DNA of 64,000 nucleotides from positions 4,030,001-4,094,000 of the forward strand of contig NZ_CP009428.1 of NCBI RefSeq assembly GCF_000758725.1. The letters run 5' to 3'. This document shows, piece after piece, positions 45,048-52,953 of this stretch. The translations under genes and the position numbers were made by a program. The stretch comes from Paenibacillus odorifer (lineage in GTDB: Bacteria > Bacillota > Bacilli > Paenibacillales > Paenibacillaceae). Each line of letters starts with the position of its first letter. The first letter of the stretch is position 1. The notes beneath the pieces are model-generated. The model did not search any database and was not told the DNA's origin. It saw only the letters and a program-made list of their open reading frames with translations.

Positions 45048-45815
45048 CTATAAATCATCACTGTAGCTCGTCGTAAACGACTCGTACAAGATTTCTTCAG
45101 TTGGATTATTCCGCAGCTCAATAATAATATCAAAGTCATCATAACTGTACTCAGATTCGCGTACGAAAATATCTGGATGCTCTATAACCTTTGTGCTTGG
45201 CATGCTCATAACATTTTGTAATAAATTATAATGTTTCTCATTAGAGCGGATCGTACTAACTATACCATCAATAATAAATACATTATGTGGGTTCATCTCA
45301 TCTTCAGCCAATTGACTCCGCACCGTCTGCCGCAACAGTGTGGACGAGACAAATGTCCAGCGTTTCATAGCACAGACACTGCCAGCTATAATGGATTCCG
45401 TCTTTCCTACACGGGGCATACCACGCAGTCCTACAACCTGATTCCCATCTTTTTTAAACAGCTCACCGAGAAAATCAACCAATAGACCTAACTCATCGCG
45501 GGTGAAACGAAACGTCTTCCGATCATCTGAATCCCGTTCAATATATCGCCCATGGCGCACAGCCAGCTTGTCCACGAGCCTAGGAGACCGCAGAGCTGAA
45601 ACTGTAATATTATCAACTTTTTTGAGCATTTCGCCCATCAGCATAATTTTCTCATCATCATTGGTCTCCAGCAACATTCCGCGAGTTTTTCCTTCAACTC
45701 CATTAATCGTCAGAATGTTAACTTCCAGCATCCCTAACATTGAAGCGATATCACCAAGCAGACCGGGTCTGTTCTTGTGAATCTTGTATTCCATATACCA
45801 CTGTTTATATTCCAC
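45048..45815 (-). CDS. ymfK: YmfK-type protein (DUF3388): ACT domain plus P-loop-like motif
   Basis: Protein of 255 residues conserved in Bacillales. The first 80 residues form an ACT-like ligand domain (RPGLLGDIASMLGMLEVNIL), usually an amino-acid sensor. Further on, VVGLRGMPRVGKTESIIAG contains GMPRVGKT, a fit to Walker A, and NVFIIDGI could be Walker B, so nucleotide binding is likely. The tail DIFVRESEYSYDDFDIIIEL is acidic. Its biological role is unknown to me. ATG 45815 or an ATG seven codons later can start it. Gene order ymfJ-ymfK-ymfM equals B. subtilis. Confidence 0.85.
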   Translation of the reverse strand: MEYKQWYMEYKIHKNRPGLLGDIASMLGMLEVNILTINGVEGKTRGMLLETNDDEKIMLMGEMLKKVDNITVSALRSPRLVDKLAVRHGRYIERDSDDRKTFRFTRDELGLLVDFLGELFKKDGNQVVGLRGMPRVGKTESIIAGSVCAMKRWTFVSSTLLRQTVRSQLAEDEMNPHNVFIIDGIVSTIRSNEKHYNLLQNVMSMPSTKVIEHPDIFVRESEYSYDDFDIIIELRNNPTEEILYESFTTSYSDDL

Positions 45816-45960
45816 TTGTACACCTCATAGATTCCTTTTCCCTACCCTTTGCCAATACAGCAAAAAAAGCTGCCCCGGCAAAGCGGTCTTTTACACGGGT
45901 CATGTTAATGATATATAAAATAAAAATGAAAGGCAAGGTCAGTCCTGTAATAATTGCAGA

Positions 45961-45985
45961 AAAGCTCCCACAGGGGGAGCTTTTC
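45961..45985 (-). terminator. Terminator of ymfJ
   Basis: AAAAGCTCCC / GGGGGAGCTTTT stem eight bases past the stop of the DUF3243 gene. Confidence 0.85.
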
Positions 45986-45992
45986 CGCAAGC

Positions 45993-46256
45993 TTAGGCGT
46001 TGTCTTTCGCCAACTTGACCATGAGTTTAGCAATCGTTTGCTTTTCTTCATCGTTGCCGACATCCCATAGCTCTTTGATCGCACGGTTTTGAGTGTTTGC
46101 TGGATCCACTTTTTCATCAAGGAATTCCCCGATTTCAAAAGCCAGCTTTGAGATTGTGTCTTGACTCATCCCAAGTTTCTCTGCCTGTACAACCCGTTTA
46201 CCTAAGAATTTCTTCCAGGTGTCAAAATTTTTGATTACGCTATCGTCTTGTGTCAT
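45993..46256 (-). CDS. ymfJ: YmfJ-type DUF3243 protein
   Basis: Small soluble all-helical protein of 87 residues; ATG 46256 follows GAAGGAGG, whereas the longer frame to 46295 has no start signal. MTQDDSVIKNFDTWKKFLGK and FEIGEFLDEKVDPANTQNRA mark the DUF3243 family. In B. subtilis the counterpart YmfJ is uncharacterised. It sits between ymfI and ymfK as in that species, but is followed by its own terminator. Confidence 0.9.
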   Translation of the reverse strand: MTQDDSVIKNFDTWKKFLGKRVVQAEKLGMSQDTISKLAFEIGEFLDEKVDPANTQNRAIKELWDVGNDEEKQTIAKLMVKLAKDNA

Positions 46257-46393
46257 CTTAAATCCTCCTTCATGTTTACGGTCGAACACCTGCATACAGG
46301 CTGTAAGCCGCCTTACGAGAGATTAAAAAACAACACTTATAATATGTCTCAGACGATAGCTTCTTATGCTGGAGCTTTTCTCCAAGTTAAGCA

Positions 46394-47161
46394 TTACGTA
46401 ATCCAGCCACCGTTAGGGCTAATGATCTGCCCAGTAATATACCCGGATTCTGGCAGTGCCAAAAAGTAAATCAATGAGGAGATTTCGTTCGGAGTAGCCA
46501 AACGTCCCGCCGGAATCTCATCCTCCAGCATCCGGACCTCATCCTCCTGTAGGTTAGACAACATATTCGTATTAACCGCTCCTGGAGCTACCGCGTTCAC
46601 AGTTACGCCAGAAGGTGCTAATTCTTTGGCTAACGCCTTAGTAAAAGCATTTACTCCGCCTTTACTGGCTGAATAAGCGACCTCACAAGAGGCTCCCGAT
46701 ATTCCCCACACGGAAGAAACGTTGATGATTCGGCCATAACGCTGGGATACCATGTACGGCATAAAAATCTGGCTGCACATAAAGGTACCTTTCAAGTTAA
46801 TGGCCATAATATCGTCCCATTCCTCTTCGCTCACATCAGCGAGCATCCCGTAATGAGATTTACCGGCATTGTTAACAAGGATATCCGGCTGCATTCCATT
46901 GCTTTCAAGCTTCTCCGCCATTCGTACAATCTGACTGCGATCCTTCATATCCGCATTTACAGTCATTACCTTTGCTCCAAGGGCCATACAACGCCGAGCG
47001 ACATCATTAGCAGCTTCATGTGAGTGCTTGTAGTGTATAACAATATTCATGCCCACAGAGGCAAACCGTTCTGCAATGGCGCCACCGATTCCCCCGCTGC
47101 CCCCTGTCACCAGAACTGTCATTTCTCCTAATGGTTTGTTGCTCTCTCCCAAAAGCGCCAT
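46394..47161 (-). CDS. ymfI: YmfI-type SDR reductase (EF-P 5-aminopentanone reductase)
   Basis: Short-chain dehydrogenase of 255 residues: cofactor loop TGGSGGIGGAIAER near residue 20, VNNAGKSHYG, catalytic Ser in INVSSVWGI and Y-x3-K in YSASKGG. It resembles FabG, but position right after the M16 genes identifies it as YmfI, which in B. subtilis reduces the 5-aminopentanone on elongation factor P to 5-aminopentanol, a modification needed for motility. It starts one base after the stop of the M16 gene ymfH, consistent with coupling. A FabG-like role cannot be excluded from sequence alone. Confidence 0.88.
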   Translation of the reverse strand: MALLGESNKPLGEMTVLVTGGSGGIGGAIAERFASVGMNIVIHYKHSHEAANDVARRCMALGAKVMTVNADMKDRSQIVRMAEKLESNGMQPDILVNNAGKSHYGMLADVSEEEWDDIMAINLKGTFMCSQIFMPYMVSQRYGRIINVSSVWGISGASCEVAYSASKGGVNAFTKALAKELAPSGVTVNAVAPGAVNTNMLSNLQEDEVRMLEDEIPAGRLATPNEISSLIYFLALPESGYITGQIISPNGGWIT

Positions 47162-48442
47162 TTAAGGACTCACCACTAGTGAAACAGCGAGCTGCTCCCA
47201 ATTTACATGGGCATGTAAACGCTCATTCACTTCAGCTAAAGTAATCGATTCGTAAATAGGCAGAACTTCAAACAGGTCACCACCGCGGAATTGGTAACGT
47301 GTAAATTCATGTGCGATACTTTCAGGGGAGTTCAGCATGCGCAAATATCCGCCTATTTTCTTTTTCCGTGCCCGCTCGAAATCCTTCTCAGCAAAGCCAG
47401 ACTTTAAGATCTGATCCACTTCTTCTTTTATTCGTTTTAGAAGCAAATCAGGGTCCTTGGTATCTCCACCCATAGCTGAAAAAGCATATTGTTCTGAACT
47501 ATTAAATTCATGGCCAAAGCTGTCTGAGATCAGTTCTTCATCATAGAGCTTTTGGTACAACGCTGTGCTGCTGCCAACCAGCAAATCAAGCATAAGCTTA
47601 GTGGCCAGATCACGCTTAAGCGCAGCTTCACCTGTAAGACCATCAACTTTTTCCTTAAATCCAAACATAATCTTAGGCATCGAAACGGCGAGTTTACTTT
47701 CCAAGCGCTTCGTAGCGACTTGTTCCGGCTCCTCTTCAAAAATACGCTTAATCTCACCTTGTTTACCATAAGATTTCCCCTGCTGATTGCTGCGAATCAA
47801 GGAGAATACCTTCTCCGGATCCACACCACCCACTACGAACAACAGCATATTGCTGGGATGATAAAAAGAATTGTAACAAGTGTACAGTGTTTCTTTCGTA
47901 ATCGTACTAATCGACTCTATAGTTCCGGCAATATCAATCCGAACCGGATGTTTCGAATACATCGCCTCAATAAGGCCAAAGTACACACGCCAGTCTGGAT
48001 TATCTGCATACATATTGATTTCTTGACCAATGATCCCTTTTTCCTTTTCTACATTCTCATCCGTAAAATAAGGTCGTTGCACAAAATCAACGAGTGTACT
48101 AAGGTTGGTCTCTATGTTTTCTGTTGCCGAGAAAAGATAAACCGTCTGATCGAAACTTGTAAAAGCGTTAGCTGAAGCTCCATTTGAGGCAAAAGTGGCA
48201 AAAATATCGCCTTCTGGCTCTTCAAACATTTTGTGCTCCAAAAAGTGAGCTATACCATCAGGAACAGTGGTCTCTTCTCCACCTGCGACATGAAAATGGT
48301 TATCTACAGAACCGTATTTAGTTGCAAATGTGGCGTAAGTTTTTTTGAATGTTGGTTTTGGCAATACATAAACCTGAAGCCCATTATCCATCACCTCATG
48401 ATAAAGGGTCTCTTGAAGTCTGTCGTATTGAATCTGTTCCAT
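47162..48442 (-). CDS. ymfH: M16-family metallopeptidase YmfH (catalytic type)
   Basis: Zinc peptidase of 426 residues, pitrilysin/processing-peptidase family. The inverted zinc motif is HFLEH within GIAHFLEHKMFEEP near residue 69, with the distal Glu about 76 residues later (EKEKGIIGQEINMYAD). The second, inactive-lobe half follows. It forms a pair with the upstream gene ymfF, whose copy lacks HxxEH, like the two subunits of other M16B heterodimers. Targets are unknown. The start has GGAGGAATAGAG upstream and sits two bases after ymfF. Confidence 0.92.
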   Translation of the reverse strand: MEQIQYDRLQETLYHEVMDNGLQVYVLPKPTFKKTYATFATKYGSVDNHFHVAGGEETTVPDGIAHFLEHKMFEEPEGDIFATFASNGASANAFTSFDQTVYLFSATENIETNLSTLVDFVQRPYFTDENVEKEKGIIGQEINMYADNPDWRVYFGLIEAMYSKHPVRIDIAGTIESISTITKETLYTCYNSFYHPSNMLLFVVGGVDPEKVFSLIRSNQQGKSYGKQGEIKRIFEEEPEQVATKRLESKLAVSMPKIMFGFKEKVDGLTGEAALKRDLATKLMLDLLVGSSTALYQKLYDEELISDSFGHEFNSSEQYAFSAMGGDTKDPDLLLKRIKEEVDQILKSGFAEKDFERARKKKIGGYLRMLNSPESIAHEFTRYQFRGGDLFEVLPIYESITLAEVNERLHAHVNWEQLAVSLVVSP

Positions 48443-48444
48443 CT

Positions 48445-49764
48445 CTATTCCTCCTTCCCTGTCAAGAAATAAATCGTATCCAGCTGAAAGGTCTCCGCTG
48501 CGGCTTTTACTTCCCCTGCACCGATTTGTTCCACCTCTTCTAGCAGCTGATCCGCTGTCCGTTCTTTTCCTGACAACTGGCGGTTGAAGTCGTAAGAGAT
48601 CATCTCAAAAGCAGAATCCGGAATCTCGGAAAGCTGATTGCGGATCATGGCTTTGGTCTGGCTTAACTCCAGATCACTGATGTTGCCAGCTTTCATCTCT
48701 TCCAGTTGTTTCTCTATAATTTCAACAGCTTTGTTGTAATTTTGCGTTTCGATGCCTGATTGTATCGTTCCAATCCCCTTGTGACCGTCATAGCGTGAAG
48801 AAGCATAATATGCAAGACTGGCCTTCTCCCGTACATTGACGAAGAGTTTGGAGTGTGGATACCCTCCTAATATTCCGTTGTACATAAGTGCGGACGCATA
48901 TGTATCGTCCTTATACGTAATTGATGTGCGCAGACCCATGTTCAACTTGCCCTGACTGACATCCAGCTTCTCCTCTACCGTCCTTACCTCGCTGACGGAT
49001 ACTGGGACAAACTTGGAACTATATAAGCCCACCTCCGACTGAATGCGTCCGAAGTGATGCTTTACAAGCTTTTCAACTTCCTCAGTAGTCGTATCTCCCA
49101 CTACATAGAGATCCAAAATAGCTCCATCCAGCCATGAATTATAGGATTCGTACAAACTTTTTGGGGTAATCCGGTCCAAATCCGCTCTTTGACCCAGTGG
49201 ATGAAGACGATAGGGCTCGTTACGGCACATTTCTTCGATACAGCGCTCCGCTGCATAACGAATCTTATCATTTACGATAGATTCCAGCTTCTTGCGCACT
49301 GTTTCACGCTCTGTTGCAACATAGGAAGGACGGAAGCTTCCATCCTCCACCAATGGACGGGTCAGGACTTCTCCTAGAAAAGCAAAGGATTGTTCAAGCA
49401 AGCTCTCCTGACTCTGCACGAAGGAGTCATTAATGGTGTCCATGCGAAACTGAACAATCTGATAATCGCCTCTTTTATAAATATCAAAACCAAATCCAGC
49501 GCCATACAGCTCCTCCAAACGCTCGCGGAATTGAGTAGTCTCTGGATAAGAAGCGGTACCTCTGCGGAGCACAAATGGAGCAAGTGCTGTAGGGGTGACC
49601 ATATCCTCATTAAGTGGGACGCCGGCATAAAGTGAGATGGCGTAGGTCTTGAACGCCTTGGTAGGCATCACGTGAATACGCATACCTGCAACGTTGCCAT
49701 GCTGAAATACATTATTAGTCAAGTCCAAAACTCCTTTACCGCGTGGATAGTTGCTCATTAACAT
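48445..49764 (-). CDS. ymfF: M16-family protein YmfF (non-catalytic partner)
   Basis: M16-fold protein of 439 residues. Where active members have HxxEH this one reads LAPFVLRRGTASYP, so the zinc site is lost and it probably acts as the structural or substrate-binding partner of YmfH. The C-terminal domain has the family FVNVREKASLAYYASSR segment. The start is unclear: ATG 49764 or ATG 49758, neither with a strong ribosome-binding site. It is the first of four coupled genes ymfF-ymfH-ymfI and then ymfJ. Confidence 0.9.
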   Translation of the reverse strand: MLMSNYPRGKGVLDLTNNVFQHGNVAGMRIHVMPTKAFKTYAISLYAGVPLNEDMVTPTALAPFVLRRGTASYPETTQFRERLEELYGAGFGFDIYKRGDYQIVQFRMDTINDSFVQSQESLLEQSFAFLGEVLTRPLVEDGSFRPSYVATERETVRKKLESIVNDKIRYAAERCIEEMCRNEPYRLHPLGQRADLDRITPKSLYESYNSWLDGAILDLYVVGDTTTEEVEKLVKHHFGRIQSEVGLYSSKFVPVSVSEVRTVEEKLDVSQGKLNMGLRTSITYKDDTYASALMYNGILGGYPHSKLFVNVREKASLAYYASSRYDGHKGIGTIQSGIETQNYNKAVEIIEKQLEEMKAGNISDLELSQTKAMIRNQLSEIPDSAFEMISYDFNRQLSGKERTADQLLEEVEQIGAGEVKAAAETFQLDTIYFLTGKEE

Positions 49765-49808
49765 GTTTATGAATTAATAACCATTCTAAACCATTCCAAA
49801 GTAAGGAA

Positions 49809-49834
49809 GCAACCGGATGCCTCTTCCCGGTTGC
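49809..49834 (-). terminator. Terminator of sleB-like gene
   Basis: GCAACCGG / CCGGTTGC stem 25 bases after the stop, with a pyrimidine-rich but short T tail (TTCCTT). Confidence 0.7.
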
Positions 49835-49859
49835 TCTCTGGATTTACTTCTTTACTTAT

Positions 49860-50726
49860 CTACATACAGAAAATATGCTGGCCGATAGTCTTGACCTGTG
49901 GACGAGTCCAAATCCATTTGGAGGTCGCCGTTTTAGGGTTGAAATAATACAAACATCCACCCGAAGGGTCCCAGCCATTCAGCGCTTGCTGCACTGCTTT
50001 TCGTGCCTGCTCATTTGGCTCCAAATAAATCTGCCCGTCAGCTACAGCTGTAAAAGCTCCCGGCTGAAAAATAACGCCAGACGGTGTATTAGGAAAGCTC
50101 GGAGATTTTACCCGGTTCAAGATTACTGCAGCAACAGCAACTTGACCTTCGAAAGGTTCACCTCTTGATTCACCATAGACGGCATTAGCCATAATTTTGA
50201 GATCATTTTCTGATAATCCCATCGTATTCCCTGAAGACAGAGACGCTGAATCCGAATTATTGGTTGTATTTGTTTTGTTACCGGTGTTGTTGTTTGCTGT
50301 ATTATTTCCGGTTGCTGAAGCCGACTCTGTCGGCTTCCAGTTCTTAGTTGCGTTATACAATTTCAACTTAGTCTTAGCGCCTACGATGCCATCAGACTTC
50401 ATTCCAAACTTCCATTGAAACCACGTTACTGAATTTTTCGTTTTCGGACCAAACTGACTGTCTATTTTCCCTTCATAAAAGCCCAGATGTTTTAAACGTC
50501 CTTGCAACTCATAAACATCCTGACCAGAAGAACCTAGTTTAATCGGAGTCGTGCTGAAGGCAGGCAAGGCCTCTTCTTCAGGATGATTTAGTTCATGGAC
50601 AAATGACGCAGCAGCACTTTGCTTGGTCTGTACTATGCCATTACCCTGGAGCAACATTCCTGCAAACGGTGCGGCAGCAAGTGCAAGGGTTAAAGAAGCA
50701 AAGATCCACAACTTATGTTTCTTCAT
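49860..50726 (-). CDS. sleB: SleB-type spore cortex-lytic enzyme
   Basis: Lytic transglycosylase that opens spore cortex peptidoglycan during germination. The 288 residues comprise a signal peptide (about 1-30), a peptidoglycan-binding domain (62-115, GSSGQDVYELQGRLKHLGFY), an Asn/Thr/Ser-rich linker, and the Hydrolase_2 catalytic domain with the Glu in ANAVYGESRGEPFEGQVAVA and PGAFTAVADGQIYLEPN. A sigma-G-like promoter about 50 bases upstream supports forespore expression. Unlike Bacillus no ypeB follows; the neighbour on that side is ymfF. Confidence 0.92.
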   Translation of the reverse strand: MKKHKLWIFASLTLALAAAPFAGMLLQGNGIVQTKQSAAASFVHELNHPEEEALPAFSTTPIKLGSSGQDVYELQGRLKHLGFYEGKIDSQFGPKTKNSVTWFQWKFGMKSDGIVGAKTKLKLYNATKNWKPTESASATGNNTANNNTGNKTNTTNNSDSASLSSGNTMGLSENDLKIMANAVYGESRGEPFEGQVAVAAVILNRVKSPSFPNTPSGVIFQPGAFTAVADGQIYLEPNEQARKAVQQALNGWDPSGGCLYYFNPKTATSKWIWTRPQVKTIGQHIFCM

Positions 50727-50776
50727 AGGGGTTCGCTCTACCTTTCTTTTGTGAGTTCTGCATGAATGGCTAAAGT

Positions 50777-50807
50777 TATTATGACGACTGTCAGGACATC
50801 CTATGCA
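50777..50807 (-). promoter_or_regulatory. Sigma-G-like promoter of sleB
   Basis: TGCATA (50802-50807), 18-bp spacer, CATAATA (50777-50783) fits the forespore sigma-G consensus TGnATA / CATAmTA. Confidence 0.72.
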
Positions 50808-50841
50808 TTACTAAAAAAGAAGTAATAGCATTTCATTGTAA

Positions 50842-50860
50842 TTGAGAATGATTATCAACT
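50842..50860. promoter_or_regulatory. Fur box upstream of the AraC gene
   Basis: TTGAGAATGATTATCAACT resembles the Fur consensus GATAATGATAATCATTATC in its core TGAnAATGATTATCA. It lies between the divergent sleB and AraC genes, 40 bases before the AraC ATG. Confidence 0.75.
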
Positions 50861-50898
50861 ATAATCGAAATAAGAAAACGTTGGAGTTGATATTAATC

Positions 50899-52863
50899 AT
50901 GAATTTAAAGGACCACATGTTATTGTGGAACCACGCATTAATAGAAATTATTGATATACGCCATACTTTTCAACGATCAGGTGATCTGAATTCACATTAT
51001 CAGCTGCCCTCAAGTGCATTCTTGTTGATCATAAACGGCAAGGCCGAAATACTAATTGACGAGGTCCCGCACGAGATCAGCAACTTTCATATCCTTCATG
51101 GTGGAAAAGGAATGAACATTCAATTTTTACGCATGGATGAACTACTGGAGTATTACTTAATTTTATATAAAGCAAACCTTTCACTCGCCTCACGCAACAA
51201 TCTAAAAGCAATCATGGAACACAATAATCCCTTTAATCTCCAATATGGATTTACGCCTACTAGTCCACTGCCCTTATTTGATAAGATGGAGAACATGTTT
51301 ACTGATTGGAGCAAAACAGGGATTTTGGATCGGCTGTATGTCAAAACACTTTTTTATCAATGGATTTATGAGATGCTTAGGCAGCTGCATACGCTGGAAA
51401 CACAGTTAATTCAACCTGATCCGCTAGATCAAGCAATTCGCTATATGCAGACTTATTATAAGGAAACCTTCTCTCTTGAAAAATTAGCTAAAGCGGTAAA
51501 CAGCAGCCCTAGAACATTATCCAGATTATTCAGAACACAGCTGCAGACTAGCCCTGCTCAGTACTTAATCAACATCCGCATGGAAAAATCGAAAATATTG
51601 CTCCTGAACACAGAGGCTAGCTTGCATGACATCGCAATTGCAGTAGGTTATCCTGATGGCTATTATCTAGGAAAAATGTTTAAAAAATATTACGGAATCT
51701 CCCCTGTCCGATACAAAAATAAAGTTATCACCCACTCCAGTTGGCGTGATATGCCATCTCAAGGTGCACAAATTGACATTGCCCGAACACAACCTCTCCG
51801 TTATATTGATTATGATAATCATTATCAATATAACGGAGAAGGGGAATTACCAATGTTTAGAAATGCCAAACCATCATTACTGCTCACCCTGTTATTATGC
51901 TTTACCATAGTGTTAAGCGCTTGTTCCACGGGAACCACAAATTCAAATGCATCAAGCAATGGGAAACCCACCCCCTCAGCAGAAACAAGTACAGGGGCAA
52001 ATACAGACAAAGCTGCTGTCGAAGCACAAACCCGGATAATTTCCACAGTTAAAGGAGACATTGCCGTTCCCACTAGTCCACAAAGAGTTGTAGTTCTTTA
52101 TTTGCTCGGTGATGTACTGGCTCTCGGCATTAAACCTATAGGTGTATCCGATGTATCCGAGGGTGCAGCATTTGAAGATGAGCTAAAAGATGTGCAAAAG
52201 CTTGGCACCTGGTTTGAGGCTAGCCCTGAAGCAATCCTTGCTCTTAATCCCGATCTTATCATTGTGCCGTCAGAGGAAACTTATGAAGCCCTTCACCAAA
52301 TTGCGCCAACAGTCTTAGTTCCGTATGAAAAAATGTCAACAGAAGAACGGGTGTCCTTTATTGGACAAGTCGTAGGCAAAGAAGATCAAGCAAAAGAATT
52401 ATTTACTGATTTCCATAAAAAAGTTGAGGTCAGCAAACAAAAGCTGCAAGAAGCTGGTATTCTTGATCACACAATATCCATCATGGAAGGTGGAAAAGAC
52501 AACAGCATGGCTGTTGTGGCGAGCAAACAATTCGGACGTGGTTCACAAATCATTTATGAATATTTAGGCATGAAGGCGCCGGACATCATTCAACAGAAAA
52601 TAGATACGGCGACTGGTGCGGATGGGGAATCCGTATCCTTTGAAGTCCTTGGCAAATACAGTGGTGACTATATCTTCCGCTCCTCTTATGATGGTATGGC
52701 TGATCTGACCCAAAACCCAATTTGGAACAATATCCCTGCCGTGAAAGAAGGCCGTTTGATGGAGATCGATTTTGGCTTAGGTTATTACAGTGATATCTAT
52801 TCTCTAAATGTGCAACTGGATTATATTGTTGAAGCTTTGCTTGCTGCGCCAAGAGTCAAATAA
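50899..52863 (+). CDS. AraC-family regulator reading in frame into a siderophore-binding lipoprotein
   Basis: One frame of 654 codons. ATG 50899 follows TTGGAG; the earlier TTG 50842 is inside the Fur box and unlikely. Residues 1-180 form a cupin-like sensor, about 180-280 the AraC double helix-turn-helix (LEKLAKAVNSSPRTLSRLFR; VGYPDGYYLGKMFKKYYGIS). Instead of a stop, a 39-residue joint leads to ATG 51853, a lipoprotein signal peptide and a FecB/FhuD-like iron-siderophore binding domain (about 380-654). B. subtilis Btr also fuses AraC to such a domain but lacks a signal peptide. A Fur palindrome and a ribosome-binding site lie inside the joint, so two products are plausible. Confidence 0.85.
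   Translation: MNLKDHMLLWNHALIEIIDIRHTFQRSGDLNSHYQLPSSAFLLIINGKAEILIDEVPHEISNFHILHGGKGMNIQFLRMDELLEYYLILYKANLSLASRNNLKAIMEHNNPFNLQYGFTPTSPLPLFDKMENMFTDWSKTGILDRLYVKTLFYQWIYEMLRQLHTLETQLIQPDPLDQAIRYMQTYYKETFSLEKLAKAVNSSPRTLSRLFRTQLQTSPAQYLINIRMEKSKILLLNTEASLHDIAIAVGYPDGYYLGKMFKKYYGISPVRYKNKVITHSSWRDMPSQGAQIDIARTQPLRYIDYDNHYQYNGEGELPMFRNAKPSLLLTLLLCFTIVLSACSTGTTNSNASSNGKPTPSAETSTGANTDKAAVEAQTRIISTVKGDIAVPTSPQRVVVLYLLGDVLALGIKPIGVSDVSEGAAFEDELKDVQKLGTWFEASPEAILALNPDLIIVPSEETYEALHQIAPTVLVPYEKMSTEERVSFIGQVVGKEDQAKELFTDFHKKVEVSKQKLQEAGILDHTISIMEGGKDNSMAVVASKQFGRGSQIIYEYLGMKAPDIIQQKIDTATGADGESVSFEVLGKYSGDYIFRSSYDGMADLTQNPIWNNIPAVKEGRLMEIDFGLGYYSDIYSLNVQLDYIVEALLAAPRVK
51798..51836. promoter_or_regulatory. 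39-bp palindrome with Fur box inside the fused frame
   Basis: CCGTTATATTGATTATGA-TAA-TCATTATCAATATAACGG pairs at 17 of 18 positions and contains GATAATCATTATC-type Fur sequence. It precedes the internal ribosome-binding site and ATG 51853 and is translated as part of the joint (RYIDYDNHYQYNGE). Confidence 0.85.
51853..52863 (+). CDS. Iron-siderophore ABC transporter substrate-binding lipoprotein (internal start)
   Basis: Likely separate product of the second half of the fused frame, 336 residues. GGAGAAGGGG at 51834-51843 is a good ribosome-binding site before ATG 51853. The signal peptide (KPSLLLTLLLCFTIVLSAC) ends at the lipobox LSAC with C24, followed by a Ser/Thr-rich linker and the substrate-binding domain with QRVVVLYLLGDVLALGIKP and NPDLIIVPSEETYEAL, characteristic of FecB/FhuD/FeuA proteins. 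It should capture ferric siderophore outside the membrane. No permease or ATPase genes are adjacent, so it must dock to a transporter encoded elsewhere. A terminator follows. Confidence 0.8.
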   Translation: MFRNAKPSLLLTLLLCFTIVLSACSTGTTNSNASSNGKPTPSAETSTGANTDKAAVEAQTRIISTVKGDIAVPTSPQRVVVLYLLGDVLALGIKPIGVSDVSEGAAFEDELKDVQKLGTWFEASPEAILALNPDLIIVPSEETYEALHQIAPTVLVPYEKMSTEERVSFIGQVVGKEDQAKELFTDFHKKVEVSKQKLQEAGILDHTISIMEGGKDNSMAVVASKQFGRGSQIIYEYLGMKAPDIIQQKIDTATGADGESVSFEVLGKYSGDYIFRSSYDGMADLTQNPIWNNIPAVKEGRLMEIDFGLGYYSDIYSLNVQLDYIVEALLAAPRVK

Positions 52864-52876
52864 GTACTCAAGATAC

Positions 52877-52918
52877 AAAAAAAGAGATGGTCCACTTCAT
52901 AAAGTGGCCATCTCTTTT
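52877..52918. terminator. Bidirectional terminator between lipoprotein gene and ftsK
   Basis: AAAAGAGATGGTCCACTT / AAGTGGCCATCTCTTTT hairpin between convergent genes. Confidence 0.9.
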
Positions 52919-52953
52919 ACTGTCTATTGAAGGTTTCGACGGGCTTCTCCAGC

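Noticed and set aside
45805..45990. Minus-strand small frame with a hydrophobic stretch between ymfK and ymfJ
   Set aside because: It includes the ymfJ terminator hairpin and has no ribosome-binding site.
47552..48175. Plus-strand frame of 207 codons
   Set aside because: Antisense to ymfH, which has an intact HFLEH zinc motif.
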